Counted from the stretch's first letter, positions 1 through 11,428 are shown. The stretch: DNA of 64,000 nucleotides from Micrococcales bacterium KH10 (GCA_900188465.1 FZPE01000003.1:1-64000), one strand, 5' to 3'. Translations and numbers: made by a program. Notes: generated from the sequence alone by a model not told the origin.

Positions 1-213
1 AAAAATCTTTCCACCCCACACCATGCGGCACAAGGTCATATCCAGTATTAGCCACCGTTTCCGGTAGTTATCCCAAAGTCAGGGGCAGGTTACTCACGTG
101 TTACTCACCCGTTCGCCACTAATCCACGGTGCAAGCACCGCTTCATCGTTCGACTTGCATGTGTTAAGCACGCCGCCAGCGTTCGTCCTGAGCCAGGATC
201 AAACTCTCCGTAA
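1..213 (-). rRNA. rrs: 16S ribosomal RNA, 5' end (partial)
   Basis: Read on the minus strand, the segment holds the universal 16S start: AGAGTTTGATCCTGGCTCAG, then the GACGAACGCTGGCGGCGTGC block, the GGCGAACGGGTGAGTAACACG block and the start of helix 8-9. The gene runs off the left edge of the window, so only about 210 nt are present. The 5' boundary is placed at the TACGGAGAG sequence by analogy with other actinobacterial 16S genes. The variable V1 loop and the GTGAGTAACCTGCCC stretch look like Micrococcales or Actinomycetales. A short open frame crossing this region is not a gene. Confidence 0.97.
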
Positions 214-599
214 AAACCGAACACACCCAAAAAGGGCATGAACAACAATACGAAACCAAAACTGGCCTCAAAAACCAACACCCACCCCACAACAAAGCAG
301 AGCAGACGCTGGACCAAACAAAACAGTCAACCAAACCACCCCACAACACCACCCCCACCACAACAGCAGAAACAGCACCACAAGACAGCCCAGCCAACCA
401 AATGGCATCAACTATCAAACACACTATCGAGTTCTCAAACAACCACCACACACGCTTCACATCAGCCTTGCAGCCAACACGTTGCGGGCAACTTTTCAAC
501 CATACACGACCCGGAAACTTGAGGCAATCTCGCGAAAGTCTGCCGTTCCTCTTGGGACGTGTATCCCGGGTTAAGAAACCTTGATTTCTTCTCCGCGGG
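214..599 (-). other. rRNA operon leader (pre-16S spacer)
   Basis: This stretch without a gene lies between the rrn promoter and the mature 16S 5' end and would be the transcribed leader of pre-rRNA. It is strongly skewed: the plus strand is rich in CA and AAC, so the RNA is rich in U and G. That skew produces spurious open frames on both strands with no homology. It contains a conserved actinobacterial pre-16S block reading TGTTTGAGAACTC (minus strand, 429-441). Such leaders carry antitermination signals and RNase III processing stems. No protein gene is supported here. Confidence 0.8.
429..441 (-). promoter_or_regulatory. boxA-like antitermination element of rrn leader
   Basis: The minus strand reads TGTTTGAGAACTC followed by GATAGTGTGTTTG. 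This matches the TTTGAGAACTCAATAGTGTG block commonly found upstream of 16S genes in actinobacteria, which is usually annotated as the boxA region recognised by NusB/NusE. The match is from memory of related leaders, so the exact boxA boundaries are inferred. Confidence 0.55.
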
Positions 600-605
600 C
601 ACTCC

Positions 606-634
606 ACTTTACACACATATTTCTATGCGATCAA
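606..634 (-). promoter_or_regulatory. rrn operon promoter (sigma-A type)
   Basis: On the minus strand TTGATC (634-629) is followed after 17 nt by TAAAGT (611-606). This is a good housekeeping-sigma promoter pointing at the 16S gene. The predicted start is near 599, which gives a leader of about 385 nt. It lies about 160 bp beyond the stop codon of the upstream acyltransferase gene on the same strand, so the rRNA operon has its own promoter. Additional upstream rrn promoters cannot be excluded. Confidence 0.6.
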
Positions 635-791
635 GTCTGAGTGGATCCGCCCGGGGAACCGGCCAGCAGAGATTCGCGATGCGATCTTCGTGCTGTCCGT
701 GCCTTCTCACCGGGCAACGAGGTAAAACACTACACACCTATCCTCAGTCGCGCAACTTTCCCGGAATTTCAACGAAATCACAACTTCGACG

Positions 792-2990
792 TTACCCATC
801 GCCATCGACAACTCGTGCAACCCAAGGCATCAATGCCGCCGCGTACTCAGCGGTCAGATGCGAGGAGTCCCGATAGACGATCAGATCGCCCACCACCGGG
901 TAGCACCGTTCCGCATCACAGAAGTGATCGGTCAGGTCTATCAGCTTCACCGATGATCCAGCAGCACGGGCGGCCATCCGCATAGGATCTTCGATCAGCG
1001 CTCGGTCACGCTCTAGCCCACACCGGTTCGCGTCGCGTCCATACAGTTCGAGACAATCAGGCACTCGAACATTGACAGTGCGAGGTATCGGCGCCAGCAC
1101 GTATACCTCCTTCCCCATAGCCCGGATACGTTCCATCACTGACTGATACCCCTGAATCGCGACGGTTTCCGTAGCAGCAGTCGACAGTTGACCGTTCGCC
1201 GTCGTCGGTGTGGCAGACGCCCAGGCATAGCGACTTGCAAAACTCGTCAGCATCACGCTGTCGATCGCTGTATCGCCTGCAATCTCATCCAACACCGCTT
1301 CGACCCATTGTTGACAGAGTCGTTGTTCCGTCGCTGTTTGCTCTTCGGACAGGACCCGCAGGGCTGTCGACGGTGGACAGCTCGAACGGGTAAAGGTCCT
1401 CATTCGCCAACCCAAACGCTGGCCGGCCACGTCGAATCCACTGAACCACGCGGTGGCATGCGAGTCGCCAAACAGCGCAATGGTGCGACGGGGATCTTCA
1501 CCAACCCCCAGTTCACAGGACACGATGCCTTCTCTGTCACTGTCCTGCTGACAGCCCGGGTACTTCGGTTGATCATTTTGTGCCGCCACAGCCGACGGTT
1601 CACTAATGTATGGGCCGTCACCCATCGCAGCACACGTGTTATCCGGACGCAGCGCATCTGGCCCCACGCACTCGTCCTGACCGCCACGGGCTAGTTCCTC
1701 AAGCGAAACCCGCGGCGGCGGCACACTGTGACTATTTGCCGCAATCAACGCTGATGACGCGACGACAACTGCCGCCAGTGCGGCAAATACGATCGGACGG
1801 CGGGTGCCGCGCAGTGCTGTCCCAAAGCGAAGACGATCCTCGACCCATCTAGTCGATGCAACAGCTAGCAGCACAGTCAGAGCCACAGCCACCAGAGCAG
1901 TAACGACAGATATCTCGCGCCCCGTTACCAGAGGCACCACGATGATGATCGGCCAGTGCCACAGGTAGACCGAATAGGAGATGTCGCCAAGTTTGACCAA
2001 GGGAGCACTGGAGAGCAGCCGCAACGGCGCAGATTTTCCGTGCAGATCCGGAGCCGCCAAGATGACCGCAGCACCCACGACCGGCACCAGGGCACGCCAG
2101 CCCGGAAATTCTGTTGTGCTGTTCATCAGGATCGCACTGGCCAGGATTGCCAACACGCCAAGGCCGGACACAACCAAACCTGCGATACGGCGATCGATCC
2201 ACCAGCCGATCCAGCCCTGCAGTCTGCGTTGGTGCAACATCGCGATCAGCCCGCCGACCGCGAACTCCCAAGCCCGCGTGGTGGAGAAGAAATAAGCCTG
2301 CTGCATCGAGACTGCGGTGAAAGCAACGGAGTGCCAAAGCGAGCAGATGACGACTAGAAGCAGGACTCCCGTGACGACCTTGGCTGACGAAAGCCTGGAG
2401 GTTCGCGACATGCGGCGCACTAGTAACAGCGCTACGACCAGCATCACCGGCCACACGATATAGAACTGCTCTTCAACCGAGAGCGACCAGTAGTGCTGGG
2501 CTACCGTGGCCGAGCTGTCTTGTGCCATGTAGTCGACCGCGCTGTGCGCCAGATGCCAGTTCTCCAGATACAACGCGCTAGCGGCAATCTGCCGGAAGGA
2601 TTCAAACCATTGGGTTCTAGGGACTACGAACAGGACGACCAGCAATGTCACAGCCAGGACGAGATACGCGACTGGAAGTAATCGACGAATCCGGCGCGCC
2701 CAAAAGTCCCGTAATCGAATCGTTCCAGTGCGTTCCACTTCATGCCAAAGATGAGCGGTGATCAGGTAACCAGAGATGACGAAGAAAACGTCGACTCCGA
2801 CAAAACCACCGGAAAACACCGTTGGATACAGGTGAAATACCACAACGAGCGCGACTGCCAGTCCGCGCAGCCCTTGGATGTCACGGCGATGGCGACGCGT
2901 CGGGATGAGGTGGTCGTCGCCATGAACAGGCGTGGTTCGTTCTGCCTTCCGACGGCCGCTTTCGGTGACATCGCCAGGAAGGTGCCTCAT
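792..2990 (-). CDS. OafA/YrhL-type acyltransferase with C-terminal SGNH domain
   Basis: The 732-residue protein has an N-terminal acyltransferase-3 domain (about residues 30-400) with roughly ten hydrophobic helices. It contains the RDIQGLRGLAV entry motif with the conserved Arg and the GVDVFFVISGYLI motif. A periplasmic-type SGNH hydrolase domain follows: GDSHATAW near residue 509 (nucleophile Ser) and DSSHLT near residue 710 (Asp/His of the triad). Such fusions move acyl groups, often acetyl, from the cytoplasm to cell-surface glycans. The substrate cannot be read from the sequence. It starts 11 bp after tyrS on the same strand, so it may be co-transcribed, and it ends just before the rRNA operon promoter. 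Confidence 0.9.
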   Translation of the reverse strand: MRHLPGDVTESGRRKAERTTPVHGDDHLIPTRRHRRDIQGLRGLAVALVVVFHLYPTVFSGGFVGVDVFFVISGYLITAHLWHEVERTGTIRLRDFWARRIRRLLPVAYLVLAVTLLVVLFVVPRTQWFESFRQIAASALYLENWHLAHSAVDYMAQDSSATVAQHYWSLSVEEQFYIVWPVMLVVALLLVRRMSRTSRLSSAKVVTGVLLLVVICSLWHSVAFTAVSMQQAYFFSTTRAWEFAVGGLIAMLHQRRLQGWIGWWIDRRIAGLVVSGLGVLAILASAILMNSTTEFPGWRALVPVVGAAVILAAPDLHGKSAPLRLLSSAPLVKLGDISYSVYLWHWPIIIVVPLVTGREISVVTALVAVALTVLLAVASTRWVEDRLRFGTALRGTRRPIVFAALAAVVVASSALIAANSHSVPPPRVSLEELARGGQDECVGPDALRPDNTCAAMGDGPYISEPSAVAAQNDQPKYPGCQQDSDREGIVSCELGVGEDPRRTIALFGDSHATAWFSGFDVAGQRLGWRMRTFTRSSCPPSTALRVLSEEQTATEQRLCQQWVEAVLDEIAGDTAIDSVMLTSFASRYAWASATPTTANGQLSTAATETVAIQGYQSVMERIRAMGKEVYVLAPIPRTVNVRVPDCLELYGRDANRCGLERDRALIEDPMRMAARAAGSSVKLIDLTDHFCDAERCYPVVGDLIVYRDSSHLTAEYAAALMPWVARVVDGDG

Positions 2991-3001
2991 AGAAGCCTCG
3001 G

Positions 3002-4276
3002 TCAGGCGTCCACCTCTGACTTGGTCACTGCTGCCAACGATTTCTTCCCTCGACGAATCACAGCATGACGGCCGTGAAGGAAGTCAGTTTCCTCTAGAAC
3101 AGTTTCAACGTCAGTAACTTTGACGTTGTTGACGTACACACCGCCGTCACCGAGGGCACGGCGCGCCTCATTGCGACCCTTGACGATCTCGGTCGAGACG
3201 AGCGCGTCGACAATGCCGGTTCCTGGTTCGATCACTGCGCTGGGTAGTTCAGCGACAGCGGCGTCAAGGGTTGCGGCGTCGAGCTCGGCCAGGTCGGCGC
3301 GGCCGAACAATGCCTGGCTCGCCAAGATCGCCTGATTCGTCGCCTGCTCACCGTGCACCAATGTCGTGACATCTCCGGCCAGGGCACGCTGTGCTTCGCG
3401 AGCGAAGGGACGCTCTGTGACAGCGTTCTCCAGCTCAGCTATCTCGTCCTGGGTCCGGAATGTGAAGGTCTTGAGCCAGCCGATGACGTCTTGGTCGGCT
3501 GCGTTGATCCAGAACTGGTAGAACGCATATGGCGACATCATCGACGGATCGAGCCAGACCGCACCACCTGCGGTTTTACCGAATTTCGTACCGTCGGCCT
3601 TGGTGATCAGCGGTGTCGTAAGCGCGAAAACTCGTTCTTGATCAGCTTTTCGGACGAGCTCAACCCCTGAAAGCAGGTTCCCCCACTGATCTGAGCCGCC
3701 GGTCTGCAACTCGCAACCGTACCGACGGTGAAGTTCGAGGAAGTCCATTCCCTGCAGAATCTGGTAGGAGAACTCGGTAAAGCTGATGCCTTCGTCGCTG
3801 GCGAGGCGCCGCGCCACGATGTCCTTGGCGAGCATGGTTCCGAGTCGGTAATGTTTGCCGATATCCCGTAGGAAATCAATGGCAGTCAACTCCGCGGTCC
3901 AGTCGAGGTTGTTGACCATACGGGCAGGGTTATCGCCTTCGAAATCTAAGAATGACGAGATCTGCTTGGCGAGCCTCTCCGTCCACTGGGCCACTACCTC
4001 ACGAGTGTTCAAGGAACGTTCCGTGGTCGGCCGCGGGTCACCGATGAGTCCGGTCGCTCCGCCGACGAGTGCGATCACACGGTGTCCGGCACGTTGCAGG
4101 TGTCGTAACAGCACCAGTTGCACCAGGTGCCCGTGATGCAACGACGGCGCGGTCGGGTCGAATCCGGCATAGACGGTGATCGGTCCTGCTGCGAGTCGGG
4201 CGCGCAATGCGTCCTCGTCTGTCATCTGCGAAATGAGCCCACGCCATGCCAACTCGTCAATGATGTCGCCGTTCAC
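3002..4276 (-). CDS. tyrS: tyrosine-tRNA ligase
   Basis: This class I aminoacyl-tRNA synthetase attaches tyrosine to tRNA-Tyr. The HIGH-type signature HHGH is at residues 47-50 and the KMSKS-type loop KFGKT near 230. The YAGFDPTAPSLH and GGSDQWGN blocks are typical of bacterial TyrS, and a C-terminal S4-like RNA-binding domain follows (GVYVNNVKVTD). The GTG at 4276 is chosen because an AGAGG Shine-Dalgarno lies 7 nt upstream and because homologues start near xxDIIDELAWRGL. The longer frame back to 4345 would run through a repeated sequence. At 424 aa the length is normal. Confidence 0.96.
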   Translation of the reverse strand: MNGDIIDELAWRGLISQMTDEDALRARLAAGPITVYAGFDPTAPSLHHGHLVQLVLLRHLQRAGHRVIALVGGATGLIGDPRPTTERSLNTREVVAQWTERLAKQISSFLDFEGDNPARMVNNLDWTAELTAIDFLRDIGKHYRLGTMLAKDIVARRLASDEGISFTEFSYQILQGMDFLELHRRYGCELQTGGSDQWGNLLSGVELVRKADQERVFALTTPLITKADGTKFGKTAGGAVWLDPSMMSPYAFYQFWINAADQDVIGWLKTFTFRTQDEIAELENAVTERPFAREAQRALAGDVTTLVHGEQATNQAILASQALFGRADLAELDAATLDAAVAELPSAVIEPGTGIVDALVSTEIVKGRNEARRALGDGGVYVNNVKVTDVETVLEETDFLHGRHAVIRRGKKSLAAVTKSEVDA

Positions 4277-4306
4277 CGTCAACCTCTCGTTGTTTCTTAT
4301 TGTGGT

Positions 4307-4358
4307 CTCGACACGCTCGACCAACGGACCTCGCAGCCTCGACACGCTCGACCAACGG
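4307..4358. repeat. two direct copies of a 21-bp REP-like sequence
   Basis: CTCGACACGCTCGACCAACGG occurs twice, at 4307-4327 and 4338-4358, identical and 31 bp apart. The copies sit between the uridine-kinase-like gene and tyrS. The second copy ends one base before the stop codon of the kinase-like gene. The reverse complement (TTGGTCGAGCGTGTCGAG) resembles short dispersed intergenic repeats common in high-GC actinobacteria. Whether it recurs elsewhere in this genome cannot be seen here. Confidence 0.75.
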
Positions 4359-4940
4359 TTAGTTTCCTTGGACTATCTTGCCCCATGCGTCGATGTGAAT
4401 ATGCGCTCGCTCGCGGGTGCGGGCCGACCGATACCGGGCCTGCTCATCCATCATGAACTGTAGCCAATGCTCGCGCGCTACCTCGCCATCACGGGCCAAG
4501 CCGCGCCGCAGCCGCAACTCGTCATCAGCCTCGATCCAGCAGATCAACGAAGCCACGTCATCGAAATCAGGCTGTGCACTATGGCAGCCCTCCACGATCA
4601 GCACCGGCGGATGGTCGACCGTGATCTGCTCCGCAAGGCTCCGCGTATGCCAGTCATATCGTTGGAATCGACCGATTCCGCCGCGGCGCATAGGGGCGAT
4701 GACCTCACCGCTAAGCCGGTCGATCCCGGCGGCCACGCCATCCCACCCCAGATACAGATCGTCCATGTGGATCACCTGTCCGCCCCAGCGGGCGGCCAAC
4801 TGACCAGCCAGAGTTGTCTTCCCCGATCCGGCAGGACCGTCAAGAAGTACCAGTGCCGTGCCGGACAGCCGCGGCCGGGACGAGTCAAGCCACCGATCAA
4901 GGCGCTGCAGGGTGTCAGCAGGGGCCACCACTAAGGTCAC
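4359..4940 (-). CDS. uridine kinase-like P-loop NTPase
   Basis: The 193-residue protein has a Walker A motif GPAGSGKT at residues 35-42, then a MDDLYLGWDG block near residue 60, which resembles the nucleoside-binding DDFY region of uridine kinases. Further on there is a hydrophobic strand ending in EGCHS and an ARDG/EHWLQFMMDEQARY region like the lid and C-terminal part of small nucleoside or (deoxy)nucleotide kinases. The fold suggests ATP-dependent phosphorylation of a small molecule, but the substrate is unproven. It lies 6 bp after argH, at the distal end of the arginine operon, and may be co-transcribed with it. Confidence 0.75.
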   Translation of the reverse strand: MTLVVAPADTLQRLDRWLDSSRPRLSGTALVLLDGPAGSGKTTLAGQLAARWGGQVIHMDDLYLGWDGVAAGIDRLSGEVIAPMRRGGIGRFQRYDWHTRSLAEQITVDHPPVLIVEGCHSAQPDFDDVASLICWIEADDELRLRRGLARDGEVAREHWLQFMMDEQARYRSARTRERAHIHIDAWGKIVQGN

Positions 4941-4946
4941 AGTCTG

Positions 4947-6368
<1,422 letters not shown>

Positions 6369-7598
6369 TCACAAGCTCCCTACACCGAAGTCGACACCGT
6401 TTCCGAACTTTTCATCGCGGGCCGCGGCCAGTTTTGCGCTGAGGCCGTAGATCTCGATGAAGCCCTTCGCCTGTGACTGATCGAAGGAGTCGCCCTCGTC
6501 ATAGGTGGCAAGGTTGAAGTCATACAGGCTCGCGTCGCTGCGCCGGCCAGTGACGGTGGCGCGGCCACCGTGCAGCACCATGCGAACCTCGCCGGAGACG
6601 TAGCGCTGAGTGTCGGCGATGAAGGTATCGAGCGACTTCTTCAGCGGTGAGAACCACATGCCGTCATAGACGAGCTCCGTCCAGCGCTGTTCCACGATCT
6701 TCTTGAAACGAGCCTGCTCACGTTCGACGGTGACGTTCTCGAGCTCCTGGTGCGCCGCGATGAGCGCCATCGCTCCTGGCGCCTCGTAGATCTCACGGGA
6801 CTTGATGCCGACGAGGCGGTCTTCGACGATGTCGATACGGCCCACGCCTTGCGCGCCAGCGCGGCGGTTCATCTCCTGGATGGCCTGCAGTGGCGTGACA
6901 GCGACTCCATCGATAGTAACCGGAATACCGCCTTCGAAAACGATGGTGACCTCGTCCTCCACCGGTGGGAAGGTCGGGTCGTCCGTGTAGTTGTACACGT
7001 CCTTGGTCGGACCGTTCCAGATGTCTTCGAGGAAGCCGGTCTCGACAGCACGACCCCACACGTTCTGGTCGATGGAGAACGGGTTCTTCTTGGTGGTGGC
7101 GATCGGAAGATCGTGTTCCTCGGCGTAGGCGATGGCCTTCTCGCGGGTCAAGGCCAGGTCGCGCACCGGTGCGATCGTCTTGAGCTCCGGTGCGAGCGAG
7201 GTCGTGGCGACCTCAAAACGAACCTGGTCGTTACCTTTACCAGTGCAGCCGTGAGCCACGGTTGTCGCACCGAATTGACGGGCAGCGCGCACCAGGTGCT
7301 TGACGATCACCGGACGCGACAGCGCCGAGACGAGCGGGTACCGGTCCATGTACAGGCCGTTCGCCTGCAATGCTGGCATGCAGTATTCAGCGGCGAACTC
7401 GTCGCGTGCGTCAGCGACGTACGCCTCCACCGCGCCGCAGGCGAGTGCCCGCTGACGTACTACCTCAAGGTCTTCGCCGCCTTGGCCGACGTCAACCGCC
7501 ACAGCGACTACTTCTGCCCCAGTTGCTTCGGCGATCCAGCCGATAGCCACTGATGTGTCCAGTCCGCCGGAATACGCCAGCACTACCCGTTCGGTCAT
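6369..7598 (-). CDS. argG: argininosuccinate synthase
   Basis: It joins citrulline and aspartate with ATP to give argininosuccinate. The N-terminus [17 protein letters not shown] is the ATP pyrophosphatase (PP-loop) signature, and [14 protein letters not shown], which binds citrulline and aspartate, follows near residue 115. At 409 aa it is a type close to 400 aa, as in most bacteria. It is separated from the upstream argR by 74 bp, the largest gap in this operon, and lies 3 bp from argH. Confidence 0.97.
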   Translation of the reverse strand: MTERVVLAYSGGLDTSVAIGWIAEATGAEVVAVAVDVGQGGEDLEVVRQRALACGAVEAYVADARDEFAAEYCMPALQANGLYMDRYPLVSALSRPVIVKHLVRAARQFGATTVAHGCTGKGNDQVRFEVATTSLAPELKTIAPVRDLALTREKAIAYAEEHDLPIATTKKNPFSIDQNVWGRAVETGFLEDIWNGPTKDVYNYTDDPTFPPVEDEVTIVFEGGIPVTIDGVAVTPLQAIQEMNRRAGAQGVGRIDIVEDRLVGIKSREIYEAPGAMALIAAHQELENVTVEREQARFKKIVEQRWTELVYDGMWFSPLKKSLDTFIADTQRYVSGEVRMVLHGGRATVTGRRSDASLYDFNLATYDEGDSFDQSQAKGFIEIYGLSAKLAAARDEKFGNGVDFGVGSL

Positions 7599-7672
7599 TT
7601 GTGTTCGTCCTTAGGTCTTCAGAATTTTGCGTTCGAGGAATATCCGTCATGCTGTGAAGCACGCCGGGAAGT

Positions 7673-8182
7673 CTATGTCTCGGTGCCACCGGCCATCTCA
7701 AGCAGACGGGCGGCAACATCGGATGCACCCGCTGGGTCGCGGGCAACGATCAGCACGGTGTCATCGCCTGCCACAGTTCCCAAGACTCCCCGCAACGTCG
7801 AGTCGTCAAGGGCCGAGGCCAGGTATTGCGCCGCACCAGGCGGTGTGCGCAGCACGACGAGATTGCCCGCCGCCTCCGCCGCCACGAGCAGTTCGGTGCA
7901 TACCCGTGCCAAGCGTGCCGCGATCTGCTCCGCCGGGTCAAGTTCGTCACTGCTGCGTTCCGATGGCTCGGCGATCCGATATGTCATCGCACCGTTCGTC
8001 CCGCGGATTCGTACTGCGTGCAACTCCATCAGGTCGCGCGAGAGCGTCGCTTGGGTGACGTTGAGACCGTCCCCGGCCAAAGCACGGGCGAGCTCGCCCT
8101 GAGATCGGATCTCCTGGTGCGCCAGCAGGTGACGGATACGCGCGTGCCGCGCGGCTTTAGTGGCAGGTACTGAGGTACTCAT
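7673..8182 (-). CDS. argR: arginine repressor
   Basis: The protein has an N-terminal winged helix-turn-helix (about residues 10-65) with the QATLSRDL recognition helix, and a C-terminal arginine-binding and oligomerisation domain with the typical [13 protein letters not shown] segment. With arginine bound, ArgR represses arginine synthesis genes. The ATG at 8182 gives a 169-residue protein starting [16 protein letters not shown], as in homologues; the frame extends upstream to 8269 inside argF but that would add an unconserved tail. It lies 8 bp after argF, so the regulator is a member of the operon it presumably controls. Confidence 0.95.
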   Translation of the reverse strand: MSTSVPATKAARHARIRHLLAHQEIRSQGELARALAGDGLNVTQATLSRDLMELHAVRIRGTNGAMTYRIAEPSERSSDELDPAEQIAARLARVCTELLVAAEAAGNLVVLRTPPGAAQYLASALDDSTLRGVLGTVAGDDTVLIVARDPAGASDVAARLLEMAGGTET

Positions 8183-8190
8183 GATGTGGG

Positions 8191-9132
8191 TCACTGCGCG
8201 TCGCCGTGGGTCAGCAGGTAAGTCAGCAGTGCCTTTTGCGCATGCAGGCGGTATTCCGCCTCGTCCCACGCCACTGATTGCGGGCCGTCGAGTACCGCGG
8301 CGGTGATCTCCTGTCCCCGGTATGCGGGCAGGCAGTGCAACACCAGTGCGTCGGCCTTGGCATGTTGCAGCAACTCGGTGTTGAGCTGATACGGGATGAA
8401 GATGTCGCGTCGTTCGGCTTGCTCGTCTTCTCGTCCCATTGACACCCAGGTATCGGTTGCCACAGCGTCCGCACCGGCGACTGCCTCGTTAGGGTCAGTG
8501 GTCACCGTCACTGAGCCGCCGGTCTGCGCCGCGATCTGTGTGGCACGGCCAACCACCTGCGGGGCGGGACTGTATTGCGCCGGGCTGCCGATCCGGACAT
8601 GCAGCCCTGCCGTCGCCCCTCCTAACAGGTAGGAGTGCGCCATATTGTTCGCACCGTCGCCCACATAGGCAAGAGTCTTTCCGGACAACTCCCCCGCACC
8701 GCCGAAGTGCTCTGCGAGCGTCGCAAGGTCAGCGAGGATCTGGCAGGGATGGAAGTCGTCCGTCAGCGCATTGACTACCGGGACTCCCGCCAGTTCAGAC
8801 ATCTCTGTGATGGCCGACTGTTCGAAGGTCCGCCACACGATGGCCGCAACTTGGCGACCGAGCACTCGTGCCGTATCGGCAATCGATTCGCGCTTACCGA
8901 TCTGCGCCAGGTTGCCGTCGACCAGCAAGGGGTAACCGCCGAGTTCGGCGATACCCGTGGTGAATGACACCTGAGTACGCAAGGTCGGCTTGTCGAAGAT
9001 CACCGCCACGGCGCGTGGACCCCGCAACGGCGTCTGGACGTGCCGGTCTTTCTTGAATGCGAGCGCCAGCTCGAGCACCTGCCGCTGCTCGCTGGGGGTC
9101 AAGTCATCGTCCCTGAGGAAGTGCTTTGTCAT
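8191..9132 (-). CDS. argF: ornithine carbamoyltransferase
   Basis: It transfers the carbamoyl group from carbamoyl phosphate to ornithine, giving citrulline. The protein is 313 aa. The HCLP motif ([11 protein letters not shown]) and the SMG loop (DTWVSMGRE), which closes over ornithine, are present. The carbamoyl-phosphate loop, STRTR in most family members, reads TLRTQ here ([10 protein letters not shown]). The central Arg-Thr pair is kept. Genomic context makes ornithine carbamoyltransferase by far the best call. Its start overlaps the argD stop by 4 bp. Confidence 0.94.
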   Translation of the reverse strand: MTKHFLRDDDLTPSEQRQVLELALAFKKDRHVQTPLRGPRAVAVIFDKPTLRTQVSFTTGIAELGGYPLLVDGNLAQIGKRESIADTARVLGRQVAAIVWRTFEQSAITEMSELAGVPVVNALTDDFHPCQILADLATLAEHFGGAGELSGKTLAYVGDGANNMAHSYLLGGATAGLHVRIGSPAQYSPAPQVVGRATQIAAQTGGSVTVTTDPNEAVAGADAVATDTWVSMGREDEQAERRDIFIPYQLNTELLQHAKADALVLHCLPAYRGQEITAAVLDGPQSVAWDEAEYRLHAQKALLTYLLTHGDAQ

Positions 9133-10427
9133 GATGTCTCTTCCTTCGGTGCGAAGTCAGCGGGGGTCAGCTCACGCAGGTAACTGAGGAATGGGGTCAG
9201 TTGGTCCGCGGTGATGATGAGCGGCGGAGCCAATCGAATGGCATCCTCGGTGACGGCGTTGACGATGAAACCGTGTTGCCGGGCGTGTGCGACGATCTGT
9301 GCCGCGTACGGGCCGGTCAGACCGATTCCGATGAGTAGACCTGCGCCACGCACCTCGGCGACCACTGACTGCTCTGCGGCGGCCAACTGCTTCAATTCAC
9401 CGCTAAGCCAACGGCCAGTCTGCTGAACCTGGGATAACAGGCCGTCGCGTTCGATCACTGAGATTGTCGCTAGCCCGGCAGCGGCAGCAACCGGGTTCCC
9501 GCCGAAGGTGGTGCCGTGCTGACCACGACCGAGCAGGTGTGAGACCTGTTCGCCATAGGTGATCATGGCACCGATCGGGATTCCGCCACCTAGTCCCTTG
9601 GCCAGGGTCACGACATCGGGCACGACATCGGTGACGAGTTCATCAGTCAGGTGAGCCAACCACTGCCCGGTCCGTCCGACGCCGGTTTGCACCTCATCGA
9701 TGATCATCAATGCGCCTGCACTGCGGGTCAGTTCCCGCACCCGCTGCAGGTAAGTGCTCGGCAGTGGACGAACGCCGCCTTCACCCTGGATCACTTCGAG
9801 GAAGACCGCGGCGATGGTCTCGTCCTGTCCATCGGCGAACGCAGCTTCTAGGGCAGCAGTGTCACCAGCGGGAATGAACTCGACACCGCCGGGCAGCGGT
9901 GCGAATGGCTCGCGGTATGCAGCCTTGGACGTGAGCGCTAGCGCACCCATCGTCCGACCATGGAACGACTGGGTGAGCGCCAAGATCCGGCTGCGCCGAC
10001 CATTGTCGTTATTGCGCCGCGCCAGTTTGAACGCCGCCTCGTTAGCCTCAGTGCCGGAATTCGTGAAGAACACCCGAGAACCCGTCGGTGCCCCGCTGAT
10101 AGCCAAAAGCCGTTCAGCCAGCGCAACCTGAGTGGGGCTGGCGAAGAAATTCGACACATGACCGAGGGTGGACAGTTGCGCCGATACCGCTCCGGTCAAC
10201 GTCGGATGAGCATGCCCGAGCGCGTTAACCGCGATTCCTGCGAGCAGGTCAAGGTAACGAGTTCCGTCGGCATCCCATACATAGCAGCCCTCACCACGCA
10301 CCAGAACCGTCTGCGGATTGCCGAAAACATCCAGCAGCGCGTTGCTGTATCGTCCGGTCCATGCCGCAACCGTCTGAGAGTGGTCAGCTACCTGCCCCGC
10401 GAGGCCCTCAACGATCTGTGAACTCAT
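9129..10427 (-). CDS. argD: acetylornithine aminotransferase
   Basis: This PLP-dependent class III aminotransferase converts N-acetylglutamate semialdehyde to N-acetylornithine, using glutamate as amino donor. Visible motifs are [17 protein letters not shown] (PLP phosphate binding), [13 protein letters not shown] (Asp contacting the PLP ring) and [14 protein letters not shown] with the Schiff-base Lys. At 432 aa the length is normal. It overlaps its neighbours argB and argF by 4 bp each, consistent with translational coupling. Confidence 0.96.
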   Translation of the reverse strand: MSSQIVEGLAGQVADHSQTVAAWTGRYSNALLDVFGNPQTVLVRGEGCYVWDADGTRYLDLLAGIAVNALGHAHPTLTGAVSAQLSTLGHVSNFFASPTQVALAERLLAISGAPTGSRVFFTNSGTEANEAAFKLARRNNDNGRRSRILALTQSFHGRTMGALALTSKAAYREPFAPLPGGVEFIPAGDTAALEAAFADGQDETIAAVFLEVIQGEGGVRPLPSTYLQRVRELTRSAGALMIIDEVQTGVGRTGQWLAHLTDELVTDVVPDVVTLAKGLGGGIPIGAMITYGEQVSHLLGRGQHGTTFGGNPVAAAAGLATISVIERDGLLSQVQQTGRWLSGELKQLAAAEQSVVAEVRGAGLLIGIGLTGPYAAQIVAHARQHGFIVNAVTEDAIRLAPPLIITADQLTPFLSYLRELTPADFAPKEETS

Positions 10428-11428
10428 GATTTCGGTTCCTCGACTTGTGGAATCGCGCCGGTGAGTGCCACTCCAGCTCGTCCGGTGAGACGACCGTCGG
10501 ATTCTGGCAGCACCATAGTGCCGACCCCTTCGGTGGTGAAGACTTCAAGCAGAACAGCGTGGGCAACTCGTCCATCGATAATGTGAGACTGACGCACTCC
10601 CCCGTGTACCGCACGCAGGCATGCCTCCATCTTGGGGACCATGCCCGATTCCAAGGACGGCAGCAGCTCGCCAAGTGCGGCGGTCGAGATCTGACGCACC
10701 AGCGAAGACTTATCCGGCCAGTTCAGATACAGTCCCTCGACATCGGTGAGCACTATGAGTTTGCGCGCGCCCAGTGCGACCGCCAGTGCTGCCGCAGCGG
10801 TGTCCGCGTTGACGTTGAGCACCTGGGTTGGGTCCTCGATGTCCGGTGCGATCGTGGAGACCACCGGGATACGGCCCGCATCGAGCAGGTCCTGGACCGC
10901 ACGCGGGTCGACTTCCACCACATCCCCGACGAGACCGACATCCACCTGGCGGCCATCGACCACCGCGTGACGGCGACGAGCCCGCAATAGTCCGCCGTCT
11001 TCACCGGACATGCCTACTGCCATAGGCCCGTGCGCGTTGATCAGCCCGACAAGCTCACGTGAGACCTTTCCGGTTAACACCATGCGGACGACATCCATCG
11101 CCTCCGGGCTGGTGACCCGGAAGCCGCCACGGAACTCGGACTCGATGCCGAGTCGCTCGAGCATCTGGGAGATCTGCGGCCCGCCGCCGTGCACCACCAC
11201 GGGGCGTAGTCCCACTTGACGCAAGAAGACCATGTCCTGCGCGAACGCGGCTTTGAGCTCGTCGTCGATCATCGCGTTACCGCCGTACTTCACGACCACA
11301 AGCGCGCCGTTGAACTGTTGTAGCCACGGCAGTGCCTCGATAAGGACTTCAGCTTTTTGGTCGGGCCGCAAATCCGTGCGGGTATCGAAGTCGGCACCAG
11401 CGGCATCGAATATCGGTTGCTCTGTCAT
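10424..11428 (-). CDS. argB: acetylglutamate kinase
   Basis: It phosphorylates N-acetylglutamate, the second step of the pathway and usually the point of arginine feedback inhibition. The [10 protein letters not shown]-terminal Lys/Gly motif, the VVHGGGPQI motif and the [12 protein letters not shown] motif are all present. At 334 aa it is somewhat longer than the usual 290-300 aa, owing to an N-terminal helix (arginine-sensitive kinases often have one) and a C-terminal tail of about 25 residues ([20 protein letters not shown]). It overlaps argJ and argD by 4 bp. Confidence 0.96.
   Translation of the reverse strand: MTEQPIFDAAGADFDTRTDLRPDQKAEVLIEALPWLQQFNGALVVVKYGGNAMIDDELKAAFAQDMVFLRQVGLRPVVVHGGGPQISQMLERLGIESEFRGGFRVTSPEAMDVVRMVLTGKVSRELVGLINAHGPMAVGMSGEDGGLLRARRRHAVVDGRQVDVGLVGDVVEVDPRAVQDLLDAGRIPVVSTIAPDIEDPTQVLNVNADTAAAALAVALGARKLIVLTDVEGLYLNWPDKSSLVRQISTAALGELLPSLESGMVPKMEACLRAVHGGVRQSHIIDGRVAHAVLLEVFTTEGVGTMVLPESDGRLTGRAGVALTGAIPQVEEPKS

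Noticed and set aside
105-616. Open frames of 60-150 codons across the 16S start and its leader
   Set aside because: They overlap rRNA or the strongly skewed rrn leader, have low-complexity translations and no homology.
1849-2454. 201-codon minus-strand frame inside the acyltransferase gene
   Set aside because: Alternative frame of a well-supported gene; composition is Arg/Cys/His-rich with no recognisable domain.
6750-7553. 267-codon plus-strand frame antisense to argG
   Set aside because: Lies wholly opposite a conserved gene and arises from GC-rich codon structure.
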